From: Cerioporus squamosus
Taxonomy: Eukaryota > Basidiomycota > Agaricomycetes > Polyporales > Polyporaceae
DNA: 64,000 nt
Direction: 5' to 3'
Assembly: GCA_022592435.1 (NCBI GenBank)
Contig: JABYQS010000005.1
Span: 248,001 to 312,000 of the forward strand
Under the pieces are notes generated by a model. That model made no database searches. It had not been told where the DNA came from and saw only the letters and a program-made list of their open reading frames with translations. Each line of letters starts with the position of its first letter. Position 1 is the first letter of the stretch. The position numbers were made by a program, and so were the translations under genes. Below are positions 1 to 12,532 of the stretch, in pieces.

Positions 1-1839
<1,839 letters not shown>

Positions 1840-2180
1840 GTCGCAAAGCCGAGAGCTCTATGCGAAAGAGAGCGAGTGGTGAAGGAGAGTATGTCGCGGG
1901 GAACGAGAAGTCAGAAAGTACGCCGTTTCGTGGAGAAGTGCCTCGGCTAAGACGCCGGTATAAGTGTAGGCGCGCGCGCTAAGCTGACGTGGCGACTTTC
2001 CGCGCCTGTGCTTCGGCCTTCGCAGGCCCGTCCCTTCCAGCGTTTTCTCTGCCCCCGCCTGAGAGAGAGCAACTCGACTATGCTTACAGGCCCAGCATGC
2101 TTTCGTGCGAAGCAGACCATCGTTACTCGTGCGTGAGTAAAAAGCAGGCACACGAGAGGTGCAATGGCGCAAGAGTACGG

Positions 2181-2426
2181 CTAGCCATGGGTAAGTTTCA
2201 AGGCGTGGGCGATGGAGTTCACAGGCATGAGCAGTTTGCAGACATGGCAGTTCCCATTCTCGTCGTTGACCGTGATCTCACCTTCAGCTCAAGGAGGTCA
2301 AGGAGAGTGAACAATCGAGAGGGTCTGGCAAACTCACTTACCGCGGTCAGGTGGTCGCGCCTCGTACGAAATGTCTTCTCCCACTTTACCCGCGTCTTCC
2401 GTCGAGCGTGTAACAATCACTCGCAT
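2181..2426 (-). CDS. Small spliced gene, 61-aa putative zinc-binding protein
   Basis: Two exons (2342-2426 and 2281-2181) separated by a 60-nt intron with a GTAAGT donor join in frame into a 61-residue protein. The N-terminal half is charged. The C-terminal half contains CHVCKLLMPVNSIAHALKLTHG, a C-x2-C-x10-H-x5-H arrangement resembling a C2H2-type zinc-binding fold, and the protein stops right after it. I do not recognise the family. It lies just upstream of the SERCA gene, on the same strand. The clean splice, the preserved phase and the four ligands in order support a real gene. It is too short for a simple ORF scan, because no single frame covers it. Zinc binding is inferred from residue spacing only. 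Confidence 0.55.
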
Positions 2427-2808
2427 TTATACAGACAAAGCGACACGCGTGGAGCGTGGTTCTATACAGCGACACAGACGTGAGAGGTGAGAGGAAACGA
2501 TACAAAATACAGCGCACAGCGATGGGACGTCCGACCGGGCGGTGCCCTGTCCTTGCGCCCGGACGTAGGATCATCATCATAACACATCATCGAATTGAGT
2601 ACGTCGAGGCCTAGCGCATGAGCTTCGAGGTCATGGGGGAGTGATAGTCCTTGTACAAGACGAGTGATTAGGAATCTAGCAAAGCGGCACTACACCACTG
2701 CATGAGCGGGATTGTCACTGTCAGCGGCCGATACAACATGCTATGACAAGCCACTCACGTGCGAGTAAAGAAGGTTAGTGTACATGTCCAGGTCGATACA
2801 AAGTCCAT
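2427..2808. other. Intergenic, no gene seen
   Basis: About 380 bp between the small putative zinc-binding gene and the 3' end of the sip5-like gene. It should contain the small gene's promoter and the sip5 3' UTR. I see no convincing coding segment. Confidence 0.5.
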
Positions 2809-4869
2809 TCAAGTGGCAGCAGCCGGGCTGGGTTCACCCTCGGTGGCCGGCGTTGGAGGAACAACACCGTCCAGCAGTGGCTTGTTCGACACCGTGGATT
2901 CGGGAGAAGATGGAAGGACGTCGTAAGAGGAGGGCGCAAGTGAGGACGCAAACGATGGACTGTGCTCCGTGGCTGCAAGGGACGGGCGATCTGCTGTTGG
3001 TTCCGTTGCAGATGGCTCAGCTGTTGTGGGCGTGCCGTCCGCGGTAACGGGAGGAGTGGGTACACAAGGCTCTTCCACAACCGGGACAGAAGCTGGCTCG
3101 GACTGAGGCTCCGAGGGCGCCGCCTTTGCGATAGGGTCAGACCGTTCGCGCTCCGGACTGGGGGTCGTAACAGCGTTCGCGGTAGACGCAGCACCAAGCA
3201 AAGCAGCGCCGACAGTGCTAAACGGTGAAGTTGGAGTAGACCTGCCGCTACGGCGACCACCGTCGGTACTGGCCCGGGTAGGGGAGAGAAGGCTTGGTGA
3301 TGATGCACGTGCTTGACTTGATGTGGAGGTGCGCGAATGGGGAGGAGAGACTGACTCTTCTGCAGACTGTGCAGGCAAAGCGGCGGAAGCACTTCGTGCT
3401 GCTCCCTCCGACAAGCCCGCCAATTCAGCAGTGGGCGCATTAGCTTCAGCCGCTCCGTCGGCGGAAGGAGTAGGTTCGGCGGCACTATTGGCGGCGGCAG
3501 CAGCGGCAGCCTCCTCCCGCTGCTTCTTCTCCTCTTCCTCCTTCTGTCGCTTTTGCTGAGCCTCATGCTCAATGAGCGACAATCGCATGGCCTCCATGAC
3601 CATAAGCTATGAATTCGGCGTCACCCTTAGTATCTCGGATGCGCTCGACATCATGGACTCAGCTACGCACCTCTTCCAGATCCTGTCCTCCGAGTCCCAT
3701 CGAGCCGAGGAACTGATTGATCTCCTGGTTCTGCTGCCTCCTCCTCGACCGCCGGCTTCCTCGCTCACCGCTGCTCTCGGGCGCCTCCGCACCTGCTTCC
3801 TCAGCGGGAATAGCATGCACACGACCACTCGTAACGCCAACGGGAATAAGCCTATCGCCGACCTGGCGCATGATGATACGCCTGTTGGCGCGCCGAGCGA
3901 CTGCAGCCCGGACTGCAGCTAGCTTGGCCTCCCAATCCGGGTGGATCATGTCTGTAGCAAGGTTCAGTAAGTCAATAACATCCGGCGCAACAGCCATTGG
4001 GTGACGTCGAGCACGCGTCTGGACTTACCAACAGTGACAACCTCGGGATCATTGTGTCCAAAGCTCTTCCTCCGGCGCTTCATCGAAGTGTTAGCTGCAG
4101 CGTCTGATGCCGCCTTCGGTGAGTCAGGCCATGAAGGCGGCGTCTGTGATTACGAAGGGTATGCGGCCCAGACAATCAGCACCTCTCCAGAGCAAAACAG
4201 GACGTACTGACCGCTCCCTCGCTGCCGAGGCCCGCCCGCCACGGCGGGGGTGTGTAGACGATACCAAAGTTCTCCTGGACACAATATGGGCACGCTGCGG
4301 GCTCCGAGACGAGATGAGTAGTCGTCGGGTCCGCCCTCTTGATCTGCACAAAGCACTCCGTGCAGATGGCCTGGTCGCAACATCGCGAACGGTTGATGTT
4401 GGGGGGATAGTACTAATACGCGCCCACATACAGCCATGAGTGGAGGGTTCCTCGGGTGCAAGCACCCAAACATCAGAACATCCGCACGCACCAAGAAACA
4501 GATGGGGCACTCGATGGCCCCGCGGTAGATGGCCGCCTCTGGATGGCGGGCGGGCTCCTTCGCGGCACTGGGTTTCTTTGCGTGTCCCCTAGCGGACGAG
4601 GAACTGACAGACTCGGCGCGTGACGAGCCCTCACCGCCCTCAGGATCGGGGGGCTCCTTGCGCGCAGCAAGAATCTGCTCGTCGTCCCAATCCTCCTCGT
4701 AGTCCTCGAGCGGTCGGTAGAACGGGGCGAGCTTGCGCTCGACTATGAGCTGCGTGACTATAGCCTGGTTCCAGTCCCGTGGCCCGGTGTAGATGCCCTG
4801 TGGGGTGAGATACCCGAAGTCGACCGTCTCATCGTGGTGCCCGCGGCCGGACGAGGCGCTGTTGCCCAT
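2809..4869 (-). CDS. sip5: Sip5 family protein (RING-like zinc finger)
   Basis: Homologue of yeast Sip5, a Snf1-interacting protein linked to glucose-repression signalling. The start at 4869 gives [20 protein letters not shown], followed by [20 protein letters not shown], typical of the family. A split zinc-binding module follows: ECPICFL, then an intron, then [20 protein letters not shown], and finally [12 protein letters not shown] about 25 residues on. The middle reads [20 protein letters not shown] and continues to [20 protein letters not shown], a charged coiled-coil-like helix with an alanine tract. The C-terminal 200 residues are Ser/Pro/Ala-rich and probably disordered. There are at least four introns. 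The protein is roughly 600 residues, longer than yeast Sip5 because of this tail. The N-terminal MGNSAS could be N-myristoylated, which is inference from the motif. Confidence 0.88.
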
Positions 4870-6411
4870 CGTGAGAGAGAAGGGTACAAGTCGAGCTCAG
4901 AGGTGTGGTCGTCGAGATGAGCGGGCAGCAGAAAGACACCGCCGGTGCGGGTTGTCGTCACAGGTCGGGACACCCGCTGACGCCCGTCCCCGGGCGTATC
5001 GCGGCGAACGCCGACCCTCAGCGCACTGCGTCGTGACCTCCTGTCTTTAGCCTTTCTTTCGTCCGTCCCGGTGAATCGGGAACGGAACCACATACCACGG
5101 CATTCCGGGTGCACCAAGGCCTGCTATTCACCCAGATGAAGAGAGCTTTCTATGCGATACTGAGGACCGAGAAGACTGGAAGGGGTTGTAGCCGTTGTCA
5201 CTTTGCGTGACCGAACAGCCCTAATTAGCCGACTCGCCGTTGCGATCCAAAGATTCGAGCTTTCTTCGCTGCTGCTTCGTTCAATTGCACCGAAACACGC
5301 TGTACCGACCTCTAGGCCGAAAGGATGTATCAAAGTGCAACAACGATAGATGAATTACCCTAGCCCGTCGGGGACACGCCGCTGAACTTGTCCGAGCCAC
5401 AGCCTCCGGCGATTGCGCTGTTCTGCAGTCGAAGTGCCCTTCCACCATGCTCGACGTCAACCATATACCTAGTTGACTGGTCATGTTGCCATTGTCAGCC
5501 CATCCAGGATCGCGCGAACGCCTCACTCAACACCGGAGAGATGCATGGCCGGAGCATCCTCAAGTTGATCTTTCCCCACAGTAGTCTCTGCTCATCCCGC
5601 TACGAAGTGTTTGGGCACTGCTTTGCAGACTCATCATGGACTCGAGCCCTGCGTCCAACGGCGACCCCGACGCCGCAGTGGGAGAATATAACGGTATGCA
5701 TATCTAACATCAATGGCTAGATGCCAGTGCGTGTCTCCGGATTGTGCACATCTGCTGACATCTGCGGTAGAGACCTCTCTGTCCGGCTCGCAATTTAGTA
5801 CAGTTGATCCACTCACCTCGCAGCTTATTTAGCAGGGCAAAGAACGCGGTAACCCTCACCGTCACACTGACTGAGCAATACTCGGATCCCCACCTTCACT
5901 CATGCACCTCGGGGGCCGCGAACGGAGGGCCATGCAATAATCATCCAGCGAACCGACCGGACCTCCCTGCAGAGTCTGACCACGCCTGTGGTCCAATCGC
6001 TCCGTCCGCGCAAAAGGCCTTCCGAGGCCGTCGCACCCAACGTGGCGCGCGGCTAGCGAAACACATTGAACGAAGCGGCTCGGACATCACCTCGACCCCG
6101 TCCCCCGCAGGCGCAACCGAGCCTCCGGGCGTCCAGGCCTGTGAAGTACGATCGCTGTATATATTGCGTAGGTGCTGCTCCACCTGTCATCCGCCCGCCT
6201 CATCTCGTCCCCGGTGTACCCGAGAGCGTCGATTGCAACGAGGACGTCGTCAGTCTCCGCCACCTCGTCATCGACCCCTTCATCTCCTGCGTTGTCCTCG
6301 CTCTCGTCCTCGCTGTCGCCCCGCTCTCCCTCCTAGACATCTCCTTGTCACAGTCGCTCCTTACCTGCTCTGTCCTGCTCTCGCACACCCTAGAAGCATC
6401 CAGCTCTCAAA
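4870..6411. other. Long intergenic region, possible small gene inside
   Basis: Roughly 1.5 kb between the divergently arranged sip5-like gene and the first secreted DPBB gene. It must hold both promoters. The 3' part (about 6,190-6,411) is pyrimidine-rich, as is common just upstream of fungal start codons. The only coding-like material I see is the tentative spliced frame at 5636-6056, listed separately. Confidence 0.4.
5636..6056 (+). CDS. Tentative small spliced gene, function unknown
   Basis: An ATG at 5636 opens MDSSPASNGDPDAAVGEYN, followed by a good donor (GTATGC). A separate frame just downstream reads TDRTSLQSLTTPVVQSLR followed by PRKRPSE (nuclear-signal-like) and stops at 6056. Both pieces look protein-like. 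I could not find a set of splice sites joining them in phase, because a likely middle exon hits a stop near 5830. It may be a real small nuclear protein with an exon I have misplaced, or chance. No family is recognised. Confidence 0.2.
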
Positions 6412-7031
6412 ATGTTCAACTCCAGCCGCTCCTTCGTCTTCACACTCTTTACCCTGCTTGCGCTCTCCAGCGCACTCGCCTTCGCTGCACCCCACAAGGG
6501 GAAGGAGCATTCTGGCTCGGGGGCCGTCACGCACAAGCTGACGGGTACCACCCTGGACGCCATAGAGAGGCGTTACGACAACGCCCGCTTCACGTATTAC
6601 GACGCCGGCGAGAACGCCTGTGGAGGATATGATTCCAACACGGACTACGTGAGTGCTGTGGCTGACACTGTATCGAGAGGCGAAGTGCTCACCATATGTC
6701 ACAGGTCATCGCCATCAGTCCTTCGGTATGCATGCCGAAGCTCGTCGTGCGCGTTGCTTGAGCTGACCTTCCTTTAGCTCTACAATAACGGTGCACACTG
6801 CTACAAGTCCGTAACAGTTCAGTACAATGGCCAACAAGTCAAAGCGAAAGTTACTGACGAGGTATGCCTTCCTTCCACTGTGCGATGAAGTGTAGGAGGC
6901 TGACCAGTTTACCGCCTCTGCACTAGTGCCCTGGTTGCAACGGGGCCGAAGCTGATCTCTCCCGGCCCCTCTTCGCGCATCTAGCGCCGCTCGACGAAGG
7001 CGTCCTCTACGGCCAATGGTGGTTCAACTAG
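6412..7031 (+). CDS. Secreted RlpA-like double-psi beta-barrel protein 1
   Basis: Small secreted protein with a double-psi beta-barrel fold (RlpA/barwin/expansin-like; fungal members include cell-wall-associated and protease-inhibitor-like proteins). The start MFNSSRSFVFTLFTLLALSS is a signal peptide. A propeptide of about 30 residues ends in the dibasic ERR before the mature domain YDNARFTYYDAGENACGGYD. Exons then continue through a 21-nt micro-exon (6705-6725, VIAISPS), LYNNGAHCYKSVTVQYNGQ, and CPGCNGAEADLS up to YGQWWFN and TAG at 7031. The paired cysteines and the DLS...PLDEG...W pattern are family hallmarks. It is the shortest of the three local paralogues and has no Ser/Thr-rich tail. 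A strict expansin activity is not indicated. Confidence 0.88.
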
Positions 7032-7433
7032 ACGTCCGATCGTCTTTTCCGCTGTTGGCCGCCGCGCCCCGGGCTCCAGGTTGTCTGGTCTATCTATCGT
7101 CGATCTATTTATCAACCTAGCCTTGCATTCCCTCGTCCGTAATCGTCCTCGCTCCTTCTTCTTGCTGTGTTATTGCACATAATGCGGTTGACCGGTCTGG
7201 TCTCTACCTTATAGTGTGTCGTTGAAAGGCTCCGGTGCTGTATCATGGTACAGCTGTAACCGTTATAGCTAGCATAGACTCGTGTATAATGATGTGCATT
7301 ACACTCACTTGCGTGCCTCCGCCTTGAGGGCGTTCGGTGAACAGTGGGGCATTAGGAAGCGCATACATTGGAGGGAGTCGACTATGATACAGCGAAAGAG
7401 CAACACGGCGAGGACCAGTATGAGTGAAAGTGG

Positions 7434-8074
7434 CTATGACCGCGGGCCTTCTGCCCAGACAGGCTTTGAAGAGTCAGGGTCATTTAGCTGCGGAGGAGAT
7501 GGGAGGTGCCAATCAGTACGACTGCGCAGCCGGCCGTCGGGTGGTGGAACAGTATGTATATCGCGCACTCACCTGTGCCGTCTCCTGCTGCTTCATCGCA
7601 TTCTCTCTGGCTAACCTTGCTGCTCGGTTCGCGTCGACCTTCCTGCGGAGGTCAGGAGACATGGCCTGAAGAGTGGAACAAATGTGAGTTCATCATCAAA
7701 CGGTCCTCCCAATCCTCCCGGCAATGTCCACTGGCACTTGCGTGAGCCACGCCCTCGACTTACGCTGGCTGTCATGACAGCTCGAATGCTGATCACAGTC
7801 GACAGGATGTGATCACAGAAGAGGGAAACTCACAGCATAAGTCTGTTCCGGAGTTGGCGTCGTCGCTGACCGCGTGCAGAGCAGATTTGAGAACACGCTT
7901 CAGGAAAAGTACGAAGGAAACAACATGATCGAGACGCACCTTTCATGATGAAATACCCGACACCCATGACTGTTTGAGCTCGGGATGAATTCGAGAAGTG
8001 CAGGTGCGTGCCAGACGGTACGTACTGCCAATGGTGGAGATGGTCATGCCGAACCAAGGAAACTTGTGGGACAT
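7434..8074 (-). CDS. cbp4: Cbp4-like cytochrome bc1 complex assembly factor
   Basis: Small mitochondrial inner-membrane protein needed in yeast for assembly of cytochrome b into complex III. Five exons join in frame. MSHKFPWFGMTISTIG, then IMGVGYFIMK (the single membrane helix), then ATTPTPEQTYA with the family's TTPT...Q signature, then AMSPDLRRKVDANRAARLAR, then LNDPDSSKPVWAEGPRS and TAG at 7434. Total length is about 90 residues, normal for the family. One intron is unusually long (about 155 nt). No single frame shows the gene, which is why it is easily missed. It lies convergent to DPBB gene 1 and divergent from DPBB gene 2. The TTPTPEQ-(x)n-MSPDLRRKVD order makes the identification strong. 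Confidence 0.82.
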
Positions 8075-8239
8075 GTCGGACAGCGTATGGCGAGAAGCAG
8101 AGGTAGGTCAGCCTGGTCAGCGAAGAGGCCTGGTTGGTGAACAGGGAAAAGGACGGCTCTGACGTAGACGCGCGGGAAATATGGGCGCGTCGCGGTCACG
8201 TTTGCTGCGTGGGCCAGGCACGCACCGGGAGCGGAAGGA

Positions 8240-8645
8240 CTGGTGACTTTCGTATAGAGGGGTGGGGGGCAGCCTGAAGCGCCCACCGTTCGCTCCTCCA
8301 CGCCGATTCCTGCGCTGTTCCTCGCCCGTCCGACCCCGCACAGCGTCCCGCCAGGTCCCGCCGCGCCCTCCTCCCGACCAGCCCGTGCGACTTGTCTCTT
8401 AACCTCGCGACTCGGACGCTCGGCCAGCATCAAGGCCTCAATACATAGCGCGAAGGCAACTCTGCATCACTCCGGGAAGTGAGCGGGGAGAATGTCGGTT
8501 GCCGCGCGCGACGCCGACGTTGCGCGACCCGCGACCCGCAAGAGCAGCTGCGCGAGACCCTGCGAGACCGCCTTCCGACGCGCTGACGTCACGGAAAAAT
8601 GGGCGCTTCGGGCTGCCCCCCACCCCTCTATACGAATTTCACCAG
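8240..8645. repeat. Imperfect inverted repeat, 46-bp arms, 314-bp spacer (MITE-like)
   Basis: The arm at 8240-8285 is inverted at 8600-8645. The inner 36 bp (8250-8285 against 8600-8635), which includes TATAGAGGGGTGGGGGGCAG, differ at one position. The outer 10 bp are partly conserved (CTGGTGA). The structure sits in the divergent promoter region between cbp4 and DPBB gene 2. It could be a small non-autonomous transposon relic or a regulatory palindrome. I see no clear target-site duplication. Confidence 0.7.
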
Positions 8646-8725
8646 ACGTTTAGTAACGGACCCTTGCATTCTTTTTTCCCTCTCCGCTTTCAATGTCCGA
8701 AAGGGTCAGTAACTAAACGTCTGGT
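8641..8725. repeat. Short inverted repeat (ACCAGACGTTTAGTAAC)
   Basis: ACCAGACGTTTAGTAAC at 8641-8657 recurs inverted at about 8709-8725 with one mismatch, with a 51-bp loop between. It touches the outer end of the larger inverted repeat and lies about 170 bp upstream of the DPBB gene 2 start, so the two repeats may be parts of one nested element. Confidence 0.6.
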
Positions 8726-8892
8726 AACGAGACTACCCCCTTGCAACGACGGGCACACGCAGGCGCCATCTGTCCTTCACTTACATACTCTCGCCCAAAA
8801 GTAATCCCCTCTAATCGTCCCTTCCCTTCGCATCGTCCGCCGTCGTCCAAGAGCCTCAGGCCTCCGCCGCCCCCAGTCCTTACAAGCACATC

Positions 8893-9831
8893 ATGTTCAC
8901 CCTCGCCAGTCGTTTCCGCGCTTCGCTCCTTCTCGCCGCCCTGGCCTCTGCTCTTGTCCTGGCTGATTCCGCCTCTCACGACCTCAGGCGGCTCGACCTC
9001 GGTCGCCGCCACCATGGTCTCAACATCGTCGAGCGCGACAGTCATATCCAAAAGCGATTCGACAACACCCGCTTCACATACTTCCCACCTGGGACCAACG
9101 CTTGCGGCGGCTTCGACCACGAGAATGACTTCGTACGTGGCCGGTACTCGCTTGGAATCGACGCGTAGAGTTGACGTTCATATCTCTCTCAGATTGTTGC
9201 GCTGAACACCCATGTCAGTATACCCATCCCTCTGGGGCTGACGCTTTGCCTAACTAGTGCTTCCGCTGCAGCAATGGGATGGAGGCTCGCACTGCTACGA
9301 GGAGATCACCGTCGAGTACCAAGGCAAGACCGCCCAGGCTAAGATCACAGACGAGGTGCGTCCCTCACTGCCACATCGCCAACCCAAAACCTCTAAACGA
9401 GGCTCCCCATGCAGTGCATCGAGTGCCCCTACGCTGCAATTGACTTCTCCCCCGGGCTCTTCAAATACCTCATTCCCGGAGGCGAGGACCAGGGTGTTGC
9501 ATACGGCAGCTGGAACTTTGGTGCAGGGGATTCGGGGCCGACGACCACGAAGGAGAAGCCCACGCCCACGACCACGTCGAAGCCCCCGCCGAGCACGACG
9601 TCGACGTCCACCAAGCCCACGACCACCAAGCACTCCACTACCACCACCTCTACGCACTCGTCGACCACGTCCTCTACGACGTCGACCACGAGCTCGTCCA
9701 CCTTGACTTCCTCGGCGCCTACTGCCACTGTCACCTCGTGGGATACCGGGAACCTCAACCAATTCAACCTGGCTCTCATCTCACTCGTCGAGCTCAGCCA
9801 GGCCGCGCTGGCTAACCCCAACCAGGCCTAG
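8893..9831 (+). CDS. Secreted RlpA-like double-psi beta-barrel protein 2, Ser/Thr-rich tail
   Basis: Paralogue of the gene at 6412. The start MFTLASRFRASLLLAALASA is a signal peptide. The propeptide ends in a Kex2-type QKR before FDNTRFTYFPPGTNACGGFD. A 21-nt micro-exon follows (9193-9213, IVALNTH), then WDGGSHCYEEITVEYQGK and an exon opening CIECPYAAIDFSPGLF, up to GSWNF. Unlike paralogue 1 it continues into a tail of about 75 residues of almost only Thr, Ser, Pro and Lys, the usual look of an O-glycosylated wall linker. It ends with a short hydrophobic helix-like segment (LNQFNLALISLVELSQAALA). Introns occupy the same positions as in the other two copies. A wall-associated extracellular protein is inferred. 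Confidence 0.88.
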
Positions 9832-10874
9832 TGCTACTGCTGAGGTTGGCCGGGCGACCTGTCAGCGGAGAAAGGCGAGTGGCGTCCACGGCGTCGAGAG
9901 TATATCCTGTTCATCCGGTACTACCTCTGGATGCGCATATATCCCGCTCGATGTTTGCCTGATTGTTCACCTACCTCCAGCCCACCCAGATATAGACCAA
10001 ATCGCATATGTTACCCGTGTTCTCGTCGTATATCCAAGCGATCTGTCATGCGCTCACCTTCTCGGCCCTGCAATCCACGTCATGGCCCGTTTGCTCCCGA
10101 GTACGCCAGACCCGCAAATCACCAACTCTTCATCCGGATACTCCGCGGATGACCACAGGTGCGTCTCCGGATATCGAGGCAGCGTATTTTGCGCGGTGAT
10201 GTCGTGTGGTTCTGGGTGGCGAAACCTTGTCAATATCCAGGTTACCCACATGTCCAGAACGCCAGACATCTACCATACTTATCCACCATGAGATGTGTCC
10301 GAACTGCGCGCTCCCGGTGTTCCTTTATGTGGCATCGGCAATGCCGTGAGTGACCGGGCTACCTGGCCCAAGCCTCAGTGCATATCCTGCTTCTGCTCGG
10401 TGCTCTTCGCTATCGAGTCCTTCTAGATCACGGTTGTCTTGAGCAACTTCTGCGTTGACTGTAGTCTGTATCTTGGGCCCTTGTTTCTTCCGTACTAGTT
10501 GCTGGAAGTCCCGGCCATTCTTCGGTCCAAATTGCTGAGCACAGCTGCGTATGATGATCAGGGCTAATATGCGTCGGAAAGAATTCCTTAGTTACAACGA
10601 ACCGAATGCTCTATGGATGGGTCCCCTACACCAAATCCACTCCAACGGATGAGTTTTGCGTCGTCTGTACGCAGAGCGGCGTGGATAGGTACGGAGATCT
10701 GGACAAGCCCCGTCCAAATGTCCCTCATCACTATGCCCTGCTGGTGGTTGGATCAGCTTCCTGCAAGCGTCCAACGCCCAGGCAAGCAGGGCAGTCTTGT
10801 GTCTGGTCATCGGCCGACCACCGACTCTGTTTCTTCCTCCTGTTCGAAGATCTCATCAGTGTCATCCTATGCTA
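9832..10874. other. Intergenic, no gene seen
   Basis: About 1 kb downstream of DPBB gene 2. Short open frames occur on both strands but none shows a signal, a domain or a sensible spliced continuation. The 3' UTR of DPBB gene 2 and decayed sequence are the likely contents. Confidence 0.4.
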
Positions 10875-11860
10875 CTAGACAACTGTTGAAGGCATCACTG
10901 GTTCGTACGTAGAACTCGTACTTGTTTGGCTCCGAGTCGGCTGGCTTGCCCAGCAGTACGCCGTGCTAGTTGACTTCACAGATGTTTTCCTCATCCGGCG
11001 GGGTTGGCTGTCCGTCCTTGGTATCCAGGTCACGACCTCGATGGAGCATTTGAAGAAGCTTTGGCCTATCATGCCATACAATGTCCCTCGCACTGATATC
11101 GCGACTCCTGGTGGAAATTGGTCTTCCTGGAGCTGTACTGACACCAACGTCGTCGCGTGTTGACGGCTGGTCTGTACAACTCCGTTGTCTCCGTCGTGTG
11201 GGTCGAGAGCAGCCCGTGATTTTCGCTTCGTGCCACTCTCCGAAGGCCCAGCCACCACAAATGTGGTGGCGATGTACGGCGGGCCCTGGCAGTTCGATAT
11301 AGGGGCGATCACGCGCTGTGGACCAGTGCTGTCTGAAGGACCCATGTTCGTGTCGACAATCCTGATGCACCTCAGCTCTCGCTGTGTTATGCGACGTAAG
11401 CAACGGGTTTCTACAACGAACAATGGCAGGTTAGACTCAGCGGTCTCCACTTCGAACCAACGCCCACTCACTCCAGTTGCTGTACTGCGTCTCTATGCTG
11501 GGATCGACAAGCAAGGGATGCTCTGGCGTCCACAACAGTAAGAGAACATATCGAGTAAGCACATCGCGAAGCATGCTGCATCCGCCAGGTATGACATCCG
11601 GCAAGGCATAGAAGGACGAAACGTGGGCCACAGGAAGATAAACAGTGATGGGACTTCCTGCTCCGTGAGCATATGCCGTAGAACATAGGACGACCTCTCG
11701 ACTGCCTGAACGATGAGCCGATGGTATCAAGTCGCAAGTCTAATGTCCCAGCGGGATGCTTACATGGCCGGCCAAACTGGGCTTGAGCTTGAACGAAGTG
11801 CAGCGATCTTCCCCGGATTGAGTATCCAAGACCTGCCAGTACCGTCAAAGGCGAATTCAA
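10875..11860 (-). pseudogene. Decayed or unresolved coding segment downstream of the F-box gene
   Basis: Several overlapping minus-strand frames read like protein but do not join cleanly. One block (about 11,440-11,730) contains AGSPITVYLPVAHVSSFYAL. A second (about 11,080-11,440) contains WFEVETAESNLPLFVVETR and GPPYIATTFVVAGPSESG. A third, near 10,880-10,990, reads GKPADSEPNKYEFYVRTSD in a different frame and contains an in-frame TAG. This is the pattern expected of a gene with frameshifts and a premature stop, or of an unusual exon structure I cannot resolve. It may be the former C-terminal part of the F-box gene just upstream, or a separate gene. No family is recognised. Confidence 0.35.
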
Positions 11861-11878
11861 GCCCTACATACGACTAAG

Positions 11879-12532
11879 CTAAGCAAGTGAGAGGACCAGG
11901 GTCGCGGAGTAGCGACAGACGCTCACCTGTATGCGCATGGTTCGAAGGGTGGGAGTAGCTGTGTACATAACGGTCGAGATGTCCCGGGATGCGTCCTTCA
12001 AGCGTGGGTCCGTGAACTTGATAGAGTCCAGGACGAGCTCTCTCAGCATTGGAAACCCACGAAGCAACGACCTGAGATCGGGCAGGCCACGGAGAGTGGT
12101 TCCTTGGAGGTGAAGGTGTTTGGTACCCGCGAAGCACGACATGTTCCGGGCGTATGAAGGGGGATACTTGAACCAGTCTATACCCAGCGTGACGGACTTG
12201 AGGCCTGTCAGCCTGCGAAGATGCATCCCGAATGGTGTGTAGGGCGATGTCTGCAAAGCGATCGTCATCTCGCACACAACGCGGGCAAGATGGGGCCGCT
12301 CCGAAAGTACATCCACGAAACGTGTCATCTGAGTGGGCGAGCGGATGATTACGTGCCGGTAAAGGTTGAGGCAGCTCCGGATTGTACATGCGCGACACGT
12401 GAGCGACCACGCCAGGAGGGTAGGATAGACGGCGGCATCCTCGTCTGGGTTGAGGGATCCGAGGTCGATTACCTTCTCCATGACCTCTACAGGGACGCGC
12501 ATCGAGGTGCATTGAGCTGGTCGTGGGCACAA
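11879..12532 (-). CDS. F-box-like / leucine-rich protein, C-terminus uncertain
   Basis: Resembles the large F-box/LRR family expanded in polypores, predicted adaptors for SCF ubiquitin ligases. The N-terminus reads MRVPVEVMEKVIDLGS (start at 12532, or 12502 for the second Met), then LLAWSLTCRACTIRSCLNLY, the usual divergent fungal F-box. Leucine-rich segments follow: LRRLTGLKSVTLGIDWF, GTKHLHLQGTTLRGLPDLRS and FPMLRELVLDSIKFTDPRL. The open frame stops at 11879 after about 217 residues, whereas family members are usually 400 or more. Either an intron begins at the GTGAGC near 11,930 and the gene continues into the confused segment to the left, or the gene is truncated. Confidence 0.6.
   Translation of the reverse strand: MCPRPAQCTSMRVPVEVMEKVIDLGSLNPDEDAAVYPTLLAWSLTCRACTIRSCLNLYRHVIIRSPTQMTRFVDVLSERPHLARVVCEMTIALQTSPYTPFGMHLRRLTGLKSVTLGIDWFKYPPSYARNMSCFAGTKHLHLQGTTLRGLPDLRSLLRGFPMLRELVLDSIKFTDPRLKDASRDISTVMYTATPTLRTMRIQVSVCRYSATLVLSLA

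Noticed and set aside
2775..3572. 265-codon minus-strand frame rich in Pro, Leu and Arg
   Set aside because: It is the alternative frame of the sip5 C-terminal exon; the other frame continues the Sip5 coiled coil.
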